Assembly (NCBI GenBank): GCA_028284445.1
Contig: JANQRS010000021.1
Span: forward strand, 221,098 to 285,097
DNA length: 64,000 nucleotides
Direction of reading: 5' to 3'
DNA from: Calditrichia bacterium
Lineage (GTDB): Bacteria; Calditrichota; Calditrichia; RBG-13-44-9; J075
Part shown: in pieces, positions 28,471 to 39,402 of the stretch
How positions within the stretch are numbered: the stretch's first letter is position 1
Layout of the letters: each line of letters opens with the position of its first letter
Notes under the pieces: model-generated
Databases searched by the model: none
What the model saw: only the letters and a program-made list of their open reading frames with translations
What the model was told of the DNA's origin: nothing
Program-made: the position numbers and the translations under genes

Positions 28471-28881
28471 TCAGTGTTCTTCGCACGCTTCATTTTGACA
28501 AATTCGATAGTTACGAACATGCGCAACAATCAACAGCACCGCTGAGATAACTGTGACAACAACCTCACCAACCTCGCCGATCAAGTCGTGTAATACGAAT
28601 GCGGCAAGCGCCAGGCCAATAAGCCCTATAGACCCTAAAATCAACACCCAACGATCCTTATGCTGCCGGCAGCCGATGCCGAATGCCACAACTGCAGCAG
28701 GGAAACTAATGGCAAGCATGGTCTCATGAAAGGCTTCTTCCGTAAAAAATGAGGCTGGCAGAGCAGTGCCCGCAACCAGCAGAACCGGTACCAGAAGACA
28801 ATGAAGGGCACAAAGCGAGGTGCTGAGCACGCCTATTCCATCGGCAAAAGATCTAAAATTCAACACATTTTCAATTCTCAA
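28471..28881 (-). CDS. MerC-domain membrane protein
   Basis: A 136-residue protein with four membrane helices and the MerC signature Cys-x-x-H-Cys in helix 1 (STSLCALHCLLVPVLL), plus a C-terminal Cys/His tail (ICQNEACEEH). MerC proteins were named as mercury transporters. MerC-like proteins without other mer genes are also found near zinc- or Fur-type regulators and may move other soft metals. No merA or merR is in the window. The start is a TTG at 28881, supported by an AAGGAG RBS at 6-base spacing; there is no better ATG. It lies 247 bases after the ABC transporter operon on the same strand, with dispersed repeat copy C between. Confidence 0.85.
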   Translation of the reverse strand: MRIENVLNFRSFADGIGVLSTSLCALHCLLVPVLLVAGTALPASFFTEEAFHETMLAISFPAAVVAFGIGCRQHKDRWVLILGSIGLIGLALAAFVLHDLIGEVGEVVVTVISAVLLIVAHVRNYRICQNEACEEH

Positions 28882-28934
28882 AATACTCTCCTTCGGGTAT
28901 TCATATCAATAGCCGGTTATCTTTGCGCCCAAAA

Positions 28935-29115
28935 GATTAAAACCTTCCGACTCTGATCTTCACTGATTCCTACGGATTGACAAAGACAAAAGAGCTTGGA
29001 CAGGATTGACAGGATGAAATAATGACTGGACTTTTATCCTGTCAATCCTGTTAATCCTGTCGAACAATCAATCCTCTTTCTCTTTGTTTTTCATTGGTGA
29101 AGATCCGTATGCATC
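28935..29115. repeat. Dispersed repeat family, copy C
   Basis: This contains GACAGGATTGACAGGATGAA and, after about 18 bases, TATCCTGTCAATCCTGTTAATCCTGTCG, an inverted core like copies A and B, with GATCCGTATGC at its right end. It fills most of the gap 28882-29129. Confidence 0.65.
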
Positions 29116-29129
29116 TTTGTCAGTTGATT

Positions 29130-30476
29130 TCAGCTCTTGGTCTTTTCGTGTTTTGCATTCTGCAGCCGGGAATTATACCCCGACCATACTTCCTGGTTTA
29201 CCTTGGCATCTTTCCATAGCTCCGGAACCAACAGTTCGATTTGCTGATCGATCAGGGTCTGCAGTTCACTGCGATACGCCGCAAAATCCCGATAGTGTGT
29301 TTCCGTCAATGAATTGAAGCGATCCTGGAAGAATGACACCGGATTAAACCAGTAGCTTAAACTGATTAGGGTATTTCGCTCGTGGTTCGCTTCTTCAATT
29401 CGAGCAATGCTTTCTTTAAGCAATTCATTGGCCAGAGAACTGACAGAGCGATTCAGCACCCTGGTAATCCGGGTGCTATCTGCAGCAATCGGACTGTTCT
29501 TGATGTCCGGAAAACGCTCGAACAGCATTGATCTTAAAGTGTCATCCGGTTGATCAAATAACTGCTGCCGGTCATCGCCTTTTGCATCTATCAAATCGGT
29601 CATCAAAGTGGCTGGTTTTTGGATACTGACAAATTGATACACCGTGGCAGGCACGATAAATGTCAAGAGCAGCCATACACCGGCCATCATCAGGGTATTT
29701 GCGGTAGTCCCGCGACCATAGCTCAAGATGAAGAAGTACGCAATTGACCAAAATAGCACATAAGAAAGAAGCAAGAGAACTATACCGGAAATCGAGACAT
29801 TGGTATTCGCAAACACATCGGTTAACACCCCACCATAGAGAAACATAAGCATCAGGCTGGCAAAGGCAACAACTGCATAGAAGGCCACTCTGGCGAACAA
29901 CCAGGTTTTGATTGAACGGCTTTGCATCTCCACAATTGCGATGTATCCGTTGTCATGTTCCTCGCCCTTGATATTGTAGAGAAGTATCAGGAGCAAGAGC
30001 GGCAGAAGATAAATCACAACAAATCCGAAATCGAGCCTTCCAAACTGAAGTCTCTCGGGATTGGCTATTTCTTCGGCCATGTCAGCATCGTAGGGGCTGC
30101 TCCAAAACGTCACGCGCTTGTAGAAGCCGTATTGTTCTGATTGTCCGATATTATATACGATAGCCGGATCGGGCGATTTAAAATGATAGACCGGTGTATA
30201 CCAGATGGCCCAGTACGGAGACGCAACATCCACCCAGGGGCGTTCGGCAGGACCGGATTCTCCTTTTTCATAGTAGCCGAGCAATTCCGCCTTTTCGCCG
30301 AAGGCCTTTTGTCGGAGTTTCTCAATCTCCCCCGCCTGCTCATGAAAGAGATCTGCCCCATTGTGCAGCCCATAAACGCCGGCAATCACAAACAGAAGTA
30401 AGGCAACAACTTTGAAAGGTGTACGAATGAAATGCTTCCACTCATAAACAAAAATTGAAAGAAAATTTGCGCTCAT
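29130..30476 (-). CDS. ABC-2 type permease, DUF3526 family (pair 2, distal)
   Basis: A permease of about 448 residues with one N-terminal helix (VVALLLFVIAGVYGLHNG), a large outer loop (with SPYWAIWYTPVYHFKSPDP), about five central helices with YNIKGEEHDNGYIAIVEMQSRSI as the coupling region, and a long C-terminal charged domain. It lacks the final helix seen in its relatives. The start at ATG 30476 overlaps the upstream stop (ATGA) and aligns the N terminus with the other permeases; the frame is open to 30533. It is third in the ATPase-permease-permease operon under operator site 3. It is more divergent from the family than the other three permeases, notably in its soluble loops. Confidence 0.82.
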   Translation of the reverse strand: MSANFLSIFVYEWKHFIRTPFKVVALLLFVIAGVYGLHNGADLFHEQAGEIEKLRQKAFGEKAELLGYYEKGESGPAERPWVDVASPYWAIWYTPVYHFKSPDPAIVYNIGQSEQYGFYKRVTFWSSPYDADMAEEIANPERLQFGRLDFGFVVIYLLPLLLLILLYNIKGEEHDNGYIAIVEMQSRSIKTWLFARVAFYAVVAFASLMLMFLYGGVLTDVFANTNVSISGIVLLLLSYVLFWSIAYFFILSYGRGTTANTLMMAGVWLLLTFIVPATVYQFVSIQKPATLMTDLIDAKGDDRQQLFDQPDDTLRSMLFERFPDIKNSPIAADSTRITRVLNRSVSSLANELLKESIARIEEANHERNTLISLSYWFNPVSFFQDRFNSLTETHYRDFAAYRSELQTLIDQQIELLVPELWKDAKVNQEVWSGYNSRLQNAKHEKTKS

Positions 30477-31882
30477 ATTGTTTTCATATTTCGTGTTGAA
30501 GTAAGCATTAGCACCAATGTTAACCCCGCCCACAGCAATAGCAATACCAGGTCAACAGCGTAAGCATTTAGAACAGTCCCGGTGCTTTTGGACTGAAATT
30601 CAAATTTCGGAACAGATTTGAAAAAGGCGTTATCAGCCTTCCAGCCCCAGTCGCCGGTTTTTGAACCGCCAAAGGCATGTTTGTCATTGAGAGCCTTTAT
30701 AAATACCCTGCGATAATTTTCTGCCTGCAAGAGAAAGTCATGATGATGCACATTGTCGCTGCCTGCAAATCCCATACTGGCATTACGCAGCGAAAGGAAG
30801 GGATTGAGCAGCCCCGCCATTTGGGTCAGGCGTTTCTGCTCGGTAATGATACCTCTGATATTACCAAAATGCTTATCCCAAACAATATTTCCGTATTCTT
30901 CATCCGCCTGCATCCGCAGACCATCAAAGTTGATTGGCAGTTGAGACAGACTGTCCACACCATACTCCGCAAGGACCTTGTCCTGCAATTCCTTGTTGCG
31001 GGCGTCTGATGGATTATGGCCGTCAATTCCCTTTGACCGATCTTCCTTCATCGCGGTTTTAAATTGGTCGCGGCTGGGCAGAGGGTAGGCTGCCTCTGCA
31101 TAACTAATCAGCATCGAGGGCAGAAAAATCGTCCACAAAATCCAAATCGCAAGCATGGAGGTCAGTGCCAGCGTAGCATTTTGCCAGCGCGCGGACAAAT
31201 ACACTGTGAGTCCGCAAATCACAAAGTAGTACAAGGCATATGACGTAAAAAAGAATAGCGAGCGCGTTACGGTTATGGCATTAACACTTGCGATGTTGAG
31301 GAGAAAATAGGCTCCGAACACCAATAGCAAGAGGGCCAGTCCATAAAGCCAGGCTGAGAGGGCCTTTGCAAAAATGATACTTGAGGGTTTTGCGCCCTGA
31401 ATAAGCAGAAGTCTTAATCTCCCACTTTCTTTTTCATTGCTCATTGATACAAAAGCCAGGAAAATCAACAATAAGGGAAGAATATATTGTAACAATAAGG
31501 CGCTACGCAATTTCCCAAATCTTGAAACACTTTTAACCTGAGAAGCTTCCGAGTAAACAATTTCATTTTGCACATGGCCTTCGACTCGTAGCACATTGCC
31601 GGTTACTGTGGTAATGCCGTCGTCGAGACCATTCAGCATACCGCCGGGCTTAAACAGATATGTACCATAATGCGCTGCGCTATGCGGATTCATGGACTCG
31701 ATGCTTTCCCATTGCCCTCGCAAGTGATCCGTCGCGTTGGCGTACTTATATGCCTGCGTTTGCGATTGATATTGGCCAAGAATGGCGGTTAGGACCAAAA
31801 CAGCCGCGAAGCCAACGCTGACCCAAAATAACAAACGGCTTCGCAAATAGTATTTCCACTCGTTCGAAATCAATTGCCACAT
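30473..31882 (-). CDS. ABC-2 type permease, DUF3526 family (pair 2, proximal)
   Basis: A 469-residue permease. It has an N-terminal helix (LLFWVSVGFAAVLVLTAILG), an outer loop with NPHSAAHYGTYLFKPGG, and central helices with VSMSNEKESGRLRLLLIQGAKPSSIIFAKA, a textbook ABC-2 coupling segment. A charged outer region (DRSKGIDGHNPSDARNKELQ) and a C-terminal helix follow. It is closest to the permease at 15148-16584, sharing the HxAAHYGxY and KGxDGH motifs. It starts 5 bases after the ATPase stop, so the ATPase and the two permeases form one operon. It probably forms a heterodimeric membrane channel with the next protein. Confidence 0.85.
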   Translation of the reverse strand: MWQLISNEWKYYLRSRLLFWVSVGFAAVLVLTAILGQYQSQTQAYKYANATDHLRGQWESIESMNPHSAAHYGTYLFKPGGMLNGLDDGITTVTGNVLRVEGHVQNEIVYSEASQVKSVSRFGKLRSALLLQYILPLLLIFLAFVSMSNEKESGRLRLLLIQGAKPSSIIFAKALSAWLYGLALLLLVFGAYFLLNIASVNAITVTRSLFFFTSYALYYFVICGLTVYLSARWQNATLALTSMLAIWILWTIFLPSMLISYAEAAYPLPSRDQFKTAMKEDRSKGIDGHNPSDARNKELQDKVLAEYGVDSLSQLPINFDGLRMQADEEYGNIVWDKHFGNIRGIITEQKRLTQMAGLLNPFLSLRNASMGFAGSDNVHHHDFLLQAENYRRVFIKALNDKHAFGGSKTGDWGWKADNAFFKSVPKFEFQSKSTGTVLNAYAVDLVLLLLWAGLTLVLMLTSTRNMKTI

Positions 31883-31887
31883 AGTCT

Positions 31888-32589
31888 TTAGCTCTTCATA
31901 AATTTGAGATAGAGTTGCTCCAACTCGTTTGCAGTGACTTCAGATCCGGAAAGTTCCTGAATCAACTGCCCGTTGCGGAGGATACCGATTCGATCACACA
32001 CTTCACGCACCCGAAAAATATCATGCGAGGCCATGAGAATGGCAGCCCCTTCATCAGCAAGCTTACGAAGAATAAGCGAAAGCTCATTGCTTGCGAGGGG
32101 ATCAAGACCGCTGGCCGGCTCGTCCAGTAAAAACACCGTTGCTTTTTTCGCATAGGCAATTGCGATCCCCACCTTTTGACGCATACCTTTTGAATAGCCC
32201 GAAACCCGTTGATCGTGTGCCTGCTTTGCCAATCCGCTGGTATCCAGAAAGCCACTCAATTCTGCTCGGGAATATTTCATTCCGGCGAGACGGCAAAAAT
32301 AGTCCAGATTCTCCAATCCGGAGAGATAGCCATATAAATTGACATTCTCCGGAATGTATCCGACGTGTTGGCGCACTTCGTTTATACTATTGAGAACATC
32401 AAGATCATTAATGCGTAACGATCCCTTGTCCGGTGTGACAAAGCCAAGTAGCAGGTTAATGGTAGTTGTCTTCCCTGCACCGTTCGCCCCCAGCAAACCA
32501 AGAATTTCTCCCTTATTTACTTGCAGACTTAGGTCTTGCAGTGCTACATTGCTTCGAAAGGATTTGGACACATTGTCAATTTGTATCAT
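31888..32589 (-). CDS. ABC transporter ATPase (partner of DUF3526 permeases)
   Basis: A 233-residue ATPase with Walker A GANGAGKTT, the Q-loop segment GYIPENVNLYG, signature YSKGMRQK, Walker B VFLLDEPASGLDP and the switch His in MASHD. The GMRQK-type signature fits ABC-2 exporters. It is first in an operon with two DUF3526 permeases. Operator site 3 covers its promoter -10 (TATTAT, 32628-32623), and the likely transcript begins within the operator, leaving a very short leader with GAGG 8 bases before the ATG. It is the only ABC ATPase gene in the window, yet there are two DUF3526 permease pairs, so it may serve both. Confidence 0.92.
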   Translation of the reverse strand: MIQIDNVSKSFRSNVALQDLSLQVNKGEILGLLGANGAGKTTTINLLLGFVTPDKGSLRINDLDVLNSINEVRQHVGYIPENVNLYGYLSGLENLDYFCRLAGMKYSRAELSGFLDTSGLAKQAHDQRVSGYSKGMRQKVGIAIAYAKKATVFLLDEPASGLDPLASNELSLILRKLADEGAAILMASHDIFRVREVCDRIGILRNGQLIQELSGSEVTANELEQLYLKFMKS

Positions 32590-32603
32590 AAGAAGAACCT
32601 CAT

Positions 32604-32651
32604 TTATTGCAACTCAGTTGCAATAATATCGAATTTCCTTTATTTATGCAA
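32604..32651. promoter_or_regulatory. Divergent promoter pair with perfect Fur-type operator, site 3
   Basis: The operator at 32604-32626 is identical to site 2 (11-base arms, central C). Leftward: TTGCAT (32651-32646), 17 bases, TATTAT (32628-32623) for the ABC operon. Rightward: TTGCAA (32618-32623), 17 bases, TATTTA (32641-32646) for fur2. The layout repeats site 1 exactly. Confidence 0.85.
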
Positions 32652-32680
32652 ATTGATTTTTCAAAAGGATCTAAAGCAGC

Positions 32681-33055
32681 ATGAGAAAAACCAAAGCAGT
32701 TGAAAAAGTTAGAAATCTTTTTGATGAACGCAATGATGCCGTCAGCGTTATCGAATTGGTTGCCCACTTTACCGGCCAAATGAACAAAGTCACCGTCTAC
32801 CGGATTTTGTCCCGCTTGGAAGGCGAAGGCATTCTTCATTCGGTTGTAGATAAGGATGGCTTAACCTGGTACGCCAAATGCCAGCATTGCTTGCGGAATA
32901 AGCATGATGATCATCATCCGCACTTTCAATGCAACAAATGCAGCAAAATGACCTGTTTGCCGGTCACGGTGACGATCCCGGAAATTGAGAATCACCGCAT
33001 CGATCGTGAGAACATTTTGTTGATTGGTGAATGTAAGGAATGCCAAACAACATAG
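32681..33055 (+). CDS. Fur-family metalloregulator, copy 2
   Basis: This 124-residue Fur protein is highly similar to copy 1 from MRKTKAV to the terminal CxxC. It has winged helix recognition segment NKVTVYRILSRLEGEGI, the metal-site region DDHHPHFQCNKCSKMTCL, the VTIPEIENHRI hinge and a terminal GECKECQ zinc site. An extra Cys pair (KCQHCLRNKH) near residue 66 replaces the DQHQLHE of copy 1, so the regulatory metal site may differ. The leader upstream of the ATG (TTTCCTTTAT, then TGCAAATTGATTTTT) matches that of fur1, so the two genes duplicated with their promoters. It is divergent from the ABC transporter operon under a shared operator. Confidence 0.9.
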   Translation: MRKTKAVEKVRNLFDERNDAVSVIELVAHFTGQMNKVTVYRILSRLEGEGILHSVVDKDGLTWYAKCQHCLRNKHDDHHPHFQCNKCSKMTCLPVTVTIPEIENHRIDRENILLIGECKECQTT

Positions 33056-33194
33056 GCTACCTTTAAAGAGACCCTGCTGAAGTAACCAAAAAGCCTTCTT
33101 TATTCGCTCATTTTTGGCTATCTAGAGACAGTCGGGCTGCAATATCTTTTCCGTTCAATCCCGCCTTGCAAGACCACCAACATGGTACTCAACG

Positions 33195-35963
33195 ATGTCC
33201 GTCCTAAAGCACACTGTGTTCAGCGCGATTCTCCTCTGCTCATTTGCCGCCAACATTCATGCGCAGAACACAGTCCCTAAAGGCAAACTTCACTTTGAAA
33301 TTCAAGATCAAGCCTCCGGCGAGTTGATTGCGGGCAAATTGGTATTTTTACAAAATGGAAAGCTACCGGATTTGCAAGTGCCATCCCGGGGACTCATCGC
33401 CAGCCGCCACAACACCGTCTATTCGGGAAATGGCAAAGGTAGCATCGATATTGCAGCCGGGAAGTATGAGGTGTGGTTTGGCAGGGGCCTCGAATACTCG
33501 GTTGACATCGCGCAGATTGAGCTCAAGCCCGGAACGGAATTACACCTGACAGGCCAAATCAACCGGGAGGTACAGACGCCCGGTTACGTTTGTGGAGATA
33601 TGCATCTGCATACCCTCACATACTCCGGCCATGGCGACAGCAATGTCGAAGAGCGGATTATTTCTTGTGTCGGCGAAGGTCTGGAATGGGCCGTGGCCAC
33701 CGATCATAACCATCATACCGACTACCGCCCCGTGAGTCGAGAATTGGGCCTCCCGGCCGATATGGCCACGGCGATAGGAAATGAGGTGAGTACACCGATC
33801 GGCCATTTCAATGCGTATCCGCTACCGGAGGAAATTGCCCTTATCCCCTTCGGCTTGCGCGATGCAAGGAAGCTATTCCAGTTCATGCGCGACATTGATG
33901 ATGATGTCGTTGTGCAGATCAATCACCCCCGCTGGCCGGGCTCAGCCTATTTCACGGAGAAGCATCTCGACGAATTCTTTGCAGAGAGTAGCGATCCCGG
34001 TTGGAGCTGGAATTTTGATGCCCTGGAAATTCTGAATGAAAACAAGGGATTGGGCTGGAGCGTCGCCTCGGACAACCCTTTTTCGGTCAAGCAGGATTGG
34101 TTTAATATGCTTAACAATGGGCGGCGTTTTACCGGCGTCGGCAATTCCGATAGCCATACCGTCGAAGCAATCATTGCCGGTGTGCCTCGCAACTACATTG
34201 CCAGTTCTACTGATGATCCAGCCGGTATTTCCAATAGTGAATTGGCCGGGCAAATTCGCAATCACAATGTATCAGTCAGCGGCGGCATCTATATTGAATT
34301 TTCTGCAAACGCTGGAAAGCCAATTGGATCCCAGGTTCAACTGGACAATGGCTCTGTTGAATTCAATGTCCGCGTGCAAGCTGCACGCTGGATCTCCTGC
34401 GACAGCGTTATGCTGGTTGCCAACGGCATCGTCGTGGATGCCTACGAAGTGCCCAACGCCAATAAAGTATTACGTTTTCAAAAAACCATGAAATTGTCGC
34501 CGGGAATTGACACCTGGTATCTGGTCATCGCCAAAGGCTCACAATCGCTGGCCCCAATGGTCAAAGATGGCGGCGTTCCCAATCTTCCTCTCGGCTTTAC
34601 CAATCCGATCTGGGTTGACGCCGATGGCGATGGCAAATTTACCAGCCTTCGCGAATATGCCGCGAAGCTGGTTAAGAAATATCAGACAAATCCCGTAAAG
34701 ATGCTGGAAGCGCTTCGACAACGTGCCGACTGGCAAATTCCGGCCATCGTCGAGCTGTCGAGGCAAAATGTCGCAAAGCAGGAAGCTGTACTCGCCGGGC
34801 TTCTGGACGAGGCAACAACCACGCAGCTTCGTTTCCTGATTTATCGCCAATTGGCAAAGATCGCCAGCAAAGAGGCTCAGCAAATTTTGGTGCAGGCCGC
34901 TGAAACTGCCAGGCTACCGCTTGAAAGGATCACCCTTGCCGCTTCTTTAGCCACCCTGAACGACGCGGCAAGAGAAAGCGAGTATATGAAGCAATTGGCG
35001 TACTTGCATGATATTTACCTCGACCATGCTCACGCCAGCAGGATGAAGAACTGGCGTGTATGGCGATCCACCGAGCCGCTCGATCTGGCGACAATGTCGC
35101 TTTCGGACTCGTTATTTCCTTCAGAGAATGATGAAATGCCAGAGGGCTTTCGGCAAGGGCTTTCAGTTTCCAGGACTGGCATCGTAGGCGAAGATGATGA
35201 GCCAACACCCGGCATTCTCTATGCCTACATCGAACTCCATTCTCACTATAGCGGCGACATGCCATTCTTTCTTGAATCGGTACAGCCTATGAGCATTTGG
35301 ACTACCGGACAAAAATTCCAGTATGCGGGGGCAGGCCAGGAATTTCAATTGCTCAATCTACCCATCCGGAAAGGCAGGAATAGCTACTTTGTCGAGATAC
35401 CTGAAGATCAGGGCAGTGGCCTTCTCATGGAACCGCTGGATTATCAAGACTGGATCGATGAGGCAATCGCGCAGAAAAGCGTAGAGCGTCACCTTGCTTT
35501 TGGCGCGCCAAGCCGCCTGGCAAATCCGCACGCTCCGAAATACAGTGGCGGAGAGGGTGCGTTAAGCGACGGCTTACGAGCCTCAACGAGCTACGCGGAT
35601 GGCTTTTGGCAAGGGTTTGAGGCAACAGATTTGGAAATTATTTTAGACCTTCAAGGCTTCCAGACAGTTCGAAAAATTACCGCTGGATTCCTGCGTGATG
35701 ACAATGCCTGGATTTTCTTGCCGGAAGAAGTGGTTTTTGCGATATCCAAGAACGGCCAAGACTTTGAGGTCGTCGGAGAAGTACCCGTTGAGCAGCCGCA
35801 AGAACCGCAAGCCCCCTTCGTTCGCGATATATCAATTGAGCTGAATGGCTTAAAGGCGCGCTACATAAAAGTTTATGGACGGAATATTGACAAGACGCCC
35901 GATTGGCACAAAGCGGCCGGAGGAAAGTCATGGATATTTGTGGATGAAATTCTGGTAGAGTAA
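33195..35963 (+). CDS. CehA/McbA-type PHP metallohydrolase with C-terminal discoidin-like domain
   Basis: A 922-residue exported protein with a signal peptide (FSAILLCSFAANIHAQ), a beta-sandwich (about 30-125), a PHP-type metal-dependent hydrolase domain (about 130-390, with GDMHLHTLTYSGHGD, EGLEWAVATDHNHHTDY, VVQINHPRWPG and VGNSDSH), and a helical region (about 495-620). At the C terminus is a galactose-binding/F5-8 type C domain (about 770-915, SDGLRASTSYADGFWQGFEATDLEIILDL). All the metal-binding His/Asp of the PHP domain are present. The family includes phosphoesterases and carbamate-hydrolase-like enzymes; the substrate here is probably a surface glycan or phosphate ester (inference). 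The start at 33195 has no strong RBS. It is monocistronic, convergent with oxyR. Confidence 0.82.
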   Translation: MSVLKHTVFSAILLCSFAANIHAQNTVPKGKLHFEIQDQASGELIAGKLVFLQNGKLPDLQVPSRGLIASRHNTVYSGNGKGSIDIAAGKYEVWFGRGLEYSVDIAQIELKPGTELHLTGQINREVQTPGYVCGDMHLHTLTYSGHGDSNVEERIISCVGEGLEWAVATDHNHHTDYRPVSRELGLPADMATAIGNEVSTPIGHFNAYPLPEEIALIPFGLRDARKLFQFMRDIDDDVVVQINHPRWPGSAYFTEKHLDEFFAESSDPGWSWNFDALEILNENKGLGWSVASDNPFSVKQDWFNMLNNGRRFTGVGNSDSHTVEAIIAGVPRNYIASSTDDPAGISNSELAGQIRNHNVSVSGGIYIEFSANAGKPIGSQVQLDNGSVEFNVRVQAARWISCDSVMLVANGIVVDAYEVPNANKVLRFQKTMKLSPGIDTWYLVIAKGSQSLAPMVKDGGVPNLPLGFTNPIWVDADGDGKFTSLREYAAKLVKKYQTNPVKMLEALRQRADWQIPAIVELSRQNVAKQEAVLAGLLDEATTTQLRFLIYRQLAKIASKEAQQILVQAAETARLPLERITLAASLATLNDAARESEYMKQLAYLHDIYLDHAHASRMKNWRVWRSTEPLDLATMSLSDSLFPSENDEMPEGFRQGLSVSRTGIVGEDDEPTPGILYAYIELHSHYSGDMPFFLESVQPMSIWTTGQKFQYAGAGQEFQLLNLPIRKGRNSYFVEIPEDQGSGLLMEPLDYQDWIDEAIAQKSVERHLAFGAPSRLANPHAPKYSGGEGALSDGLRASTSYADGFWQGFEATDLEIILDLQGFQTVRKITAGFLRDDNAWIFLPEEVVFAISKNGQDFEVVGEVPVEQPQEPQAPFVRDISIELNGLKARYIKVYGRNIDKTPDWHKAAGGKSWIFVDEILVE

Positions 35964-36006
35964 CGGGGGGCGACTGTTGCAATAATCGAACTTACCTGCA
36001 AGCCGC

Positions 36007-36876
36007 TTAAAGCTCGGCTATCAAGGACACCAATTTTTCTACCTGCGGCTTTTTGTTGCAGGTCTTACGCCAGATGACCCCGATTTCGCGTGAGAACTTG
36101 TCGTTCTCAAAAGGAATATAGCGAACGCCATCGTTGTCCTTCCGCGCCATCGCAGGCATAAGCGTGATGTCTTCACCGGTCGGAATAAAGTGCCGGATGG
36201 TTTCCAGGCTCGTTGCATTAAACACCGTGTTTTCTCTTGCGGTAGTAGAACGGCACACATCCAAAGCCTGAGACCTGAAGCAATGACCTTCCTCCAACAG
36301 AATAAGCTTTTGCATATCCAGATCTTTATCAGTGACAAAGTTCTTGGCTGCCAGTTCATGGCCTTCAGCAACAGCAACATAGAAAGGTTCCGTAAATAAG
36401 GACTGGCTCTCAAAAACATGGTCGTCGGTAGGCAAACTTACAATCGCCGCATCGATTTTTCCATCGAGCAAGCCCTTTAAGAGATCCTCGGTTTTGCTTT
36501 CCTTCAGAGAAAGCTTTATACCAGGGGCCTTCTGACTCAACACGTTGACAATTTTTGGGAACATATACGGCGCCACCGTGAGAATTGCTCCCAAGATGAT
36601 TTCGCCTTCCAGCGGGTTTTTACTCTGATTCGCCAAACGATACATATCTTCGCGAATTTGCAAGATTTCTGCAGCTCTCTCCACAAACATCTCGCCAAAA
36701 GTGGTCATGTAAATCCTGCGCTTGCTGCGGATAAACAGGTCCGCACCTAGCTCTTCTTCAAGCTTTTTCACCTGCGCGCTCAAAGACGGTTGCGAAACGT
36801 GGCAAATCTCGGCAGCCTTACTAAAACTCAAGGTTTTTGAAGCCTCAATGACATATTCCAAATCGCGAAAATTCAT
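36007..36876 (-). CDS. oxyR: OxyR, hydrogen-peroxide-sensing LysR regulator
   Basis: A 289-residue LysR-type regulator with an N-terminal HTH (FRDLEYVIEASKTLSFSKAAEICHVSQPSLSAQVKKLEEELG) and an effector domain. The peroxidatic and resolving Cys pair is present in LEEGHCFRSQALDVCRS, matching C199 and C208 of E. coli OxyR. It should form a disulfide on H2O2 exposure and activate antioxidant genes. It lies directly after katG on the same strand, separated by a hairpin terminator (36922-36951), so it has its own promoter or reads through. Length is slightly short of the E. coli protein at the C terminus, within family range. Confidence 0.92.
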   Translation of the reverse strand: MNFRDLEYVIEASKTLSFSKAAEICHVSQPSLSAQVKKLEEELGADLFIRSKRRIYMTTFGEMFVERAAEILQIREDMYRLANQSKNPLEGEIILGAILTVAPYMFPKIVNVLSQKAPGIKLSLKESKTEDLLKGLLDGKIDAAIVSLPTDDHVFESQSLFTEPFYVAVAEGHELAAKNFVTDKDLDMQKLILLEEGHCFRSQALDVCRSTTARENTVFNATSLETIRHFIPTGEDITLMPAMARKDNDGVRYIPFENDKFSREIGVIWRKTCNKKPQVEKLVSLIAEL

Positions 36877-36921
36877 GATCGAAAGTCTCGATGTATATAA
36901 AGTGTTGACGTCCCCTTAAAG

Positions 36922-36951
36922 AACGACCCGGCTCAATTGAACCGGGTCGTT
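36922..36951 (-). terminator. Intrinsic terminator after katG
   Basis: Ten-base perfect arms (AACGACCCGG and its complement) surround a ten-base loop. On the minus strand the stem is followed by TTCTTT. It ends the katG transcript ahead of oxyR. Confidence 0.7.
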
Positions 36952-36973
36952 GACTCTCGGAGTTCCAATCTGG

Positions 36974-39211
<2,238 letters not shown>

Positions 39212-39402
39212 TTATTTTTTCGTTTATTCGGATAAGCATTGCATAACACAAAATAATCGCCTGCAAACAATAACCAAATACATTGTTCTTTTGATTTTCA
39301 TAGGAAAAAACTATGACTGTAAATCTGCAAAAAAAACTGCAAGTCATAGCGTTTGCCAATTTACGGATTTGTTATTTTGCCTATTGCTGATTTACAGATT
39401 TG

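Noticed and set aside
28471..28881. The MerC-domain gene as part of a mercury-resistance operon
   Set aside because: There is no merA, merP, merT or merR in the window, and the neighbours are metal-uptake genes.
35974..35988. A GTTGCAATAAT half-site like the Fur-type operator, between the PHP gene and oxyR
   Set aside because: The other arm is absent and both neighbouring genes converge here, so no promoter would be controlled.
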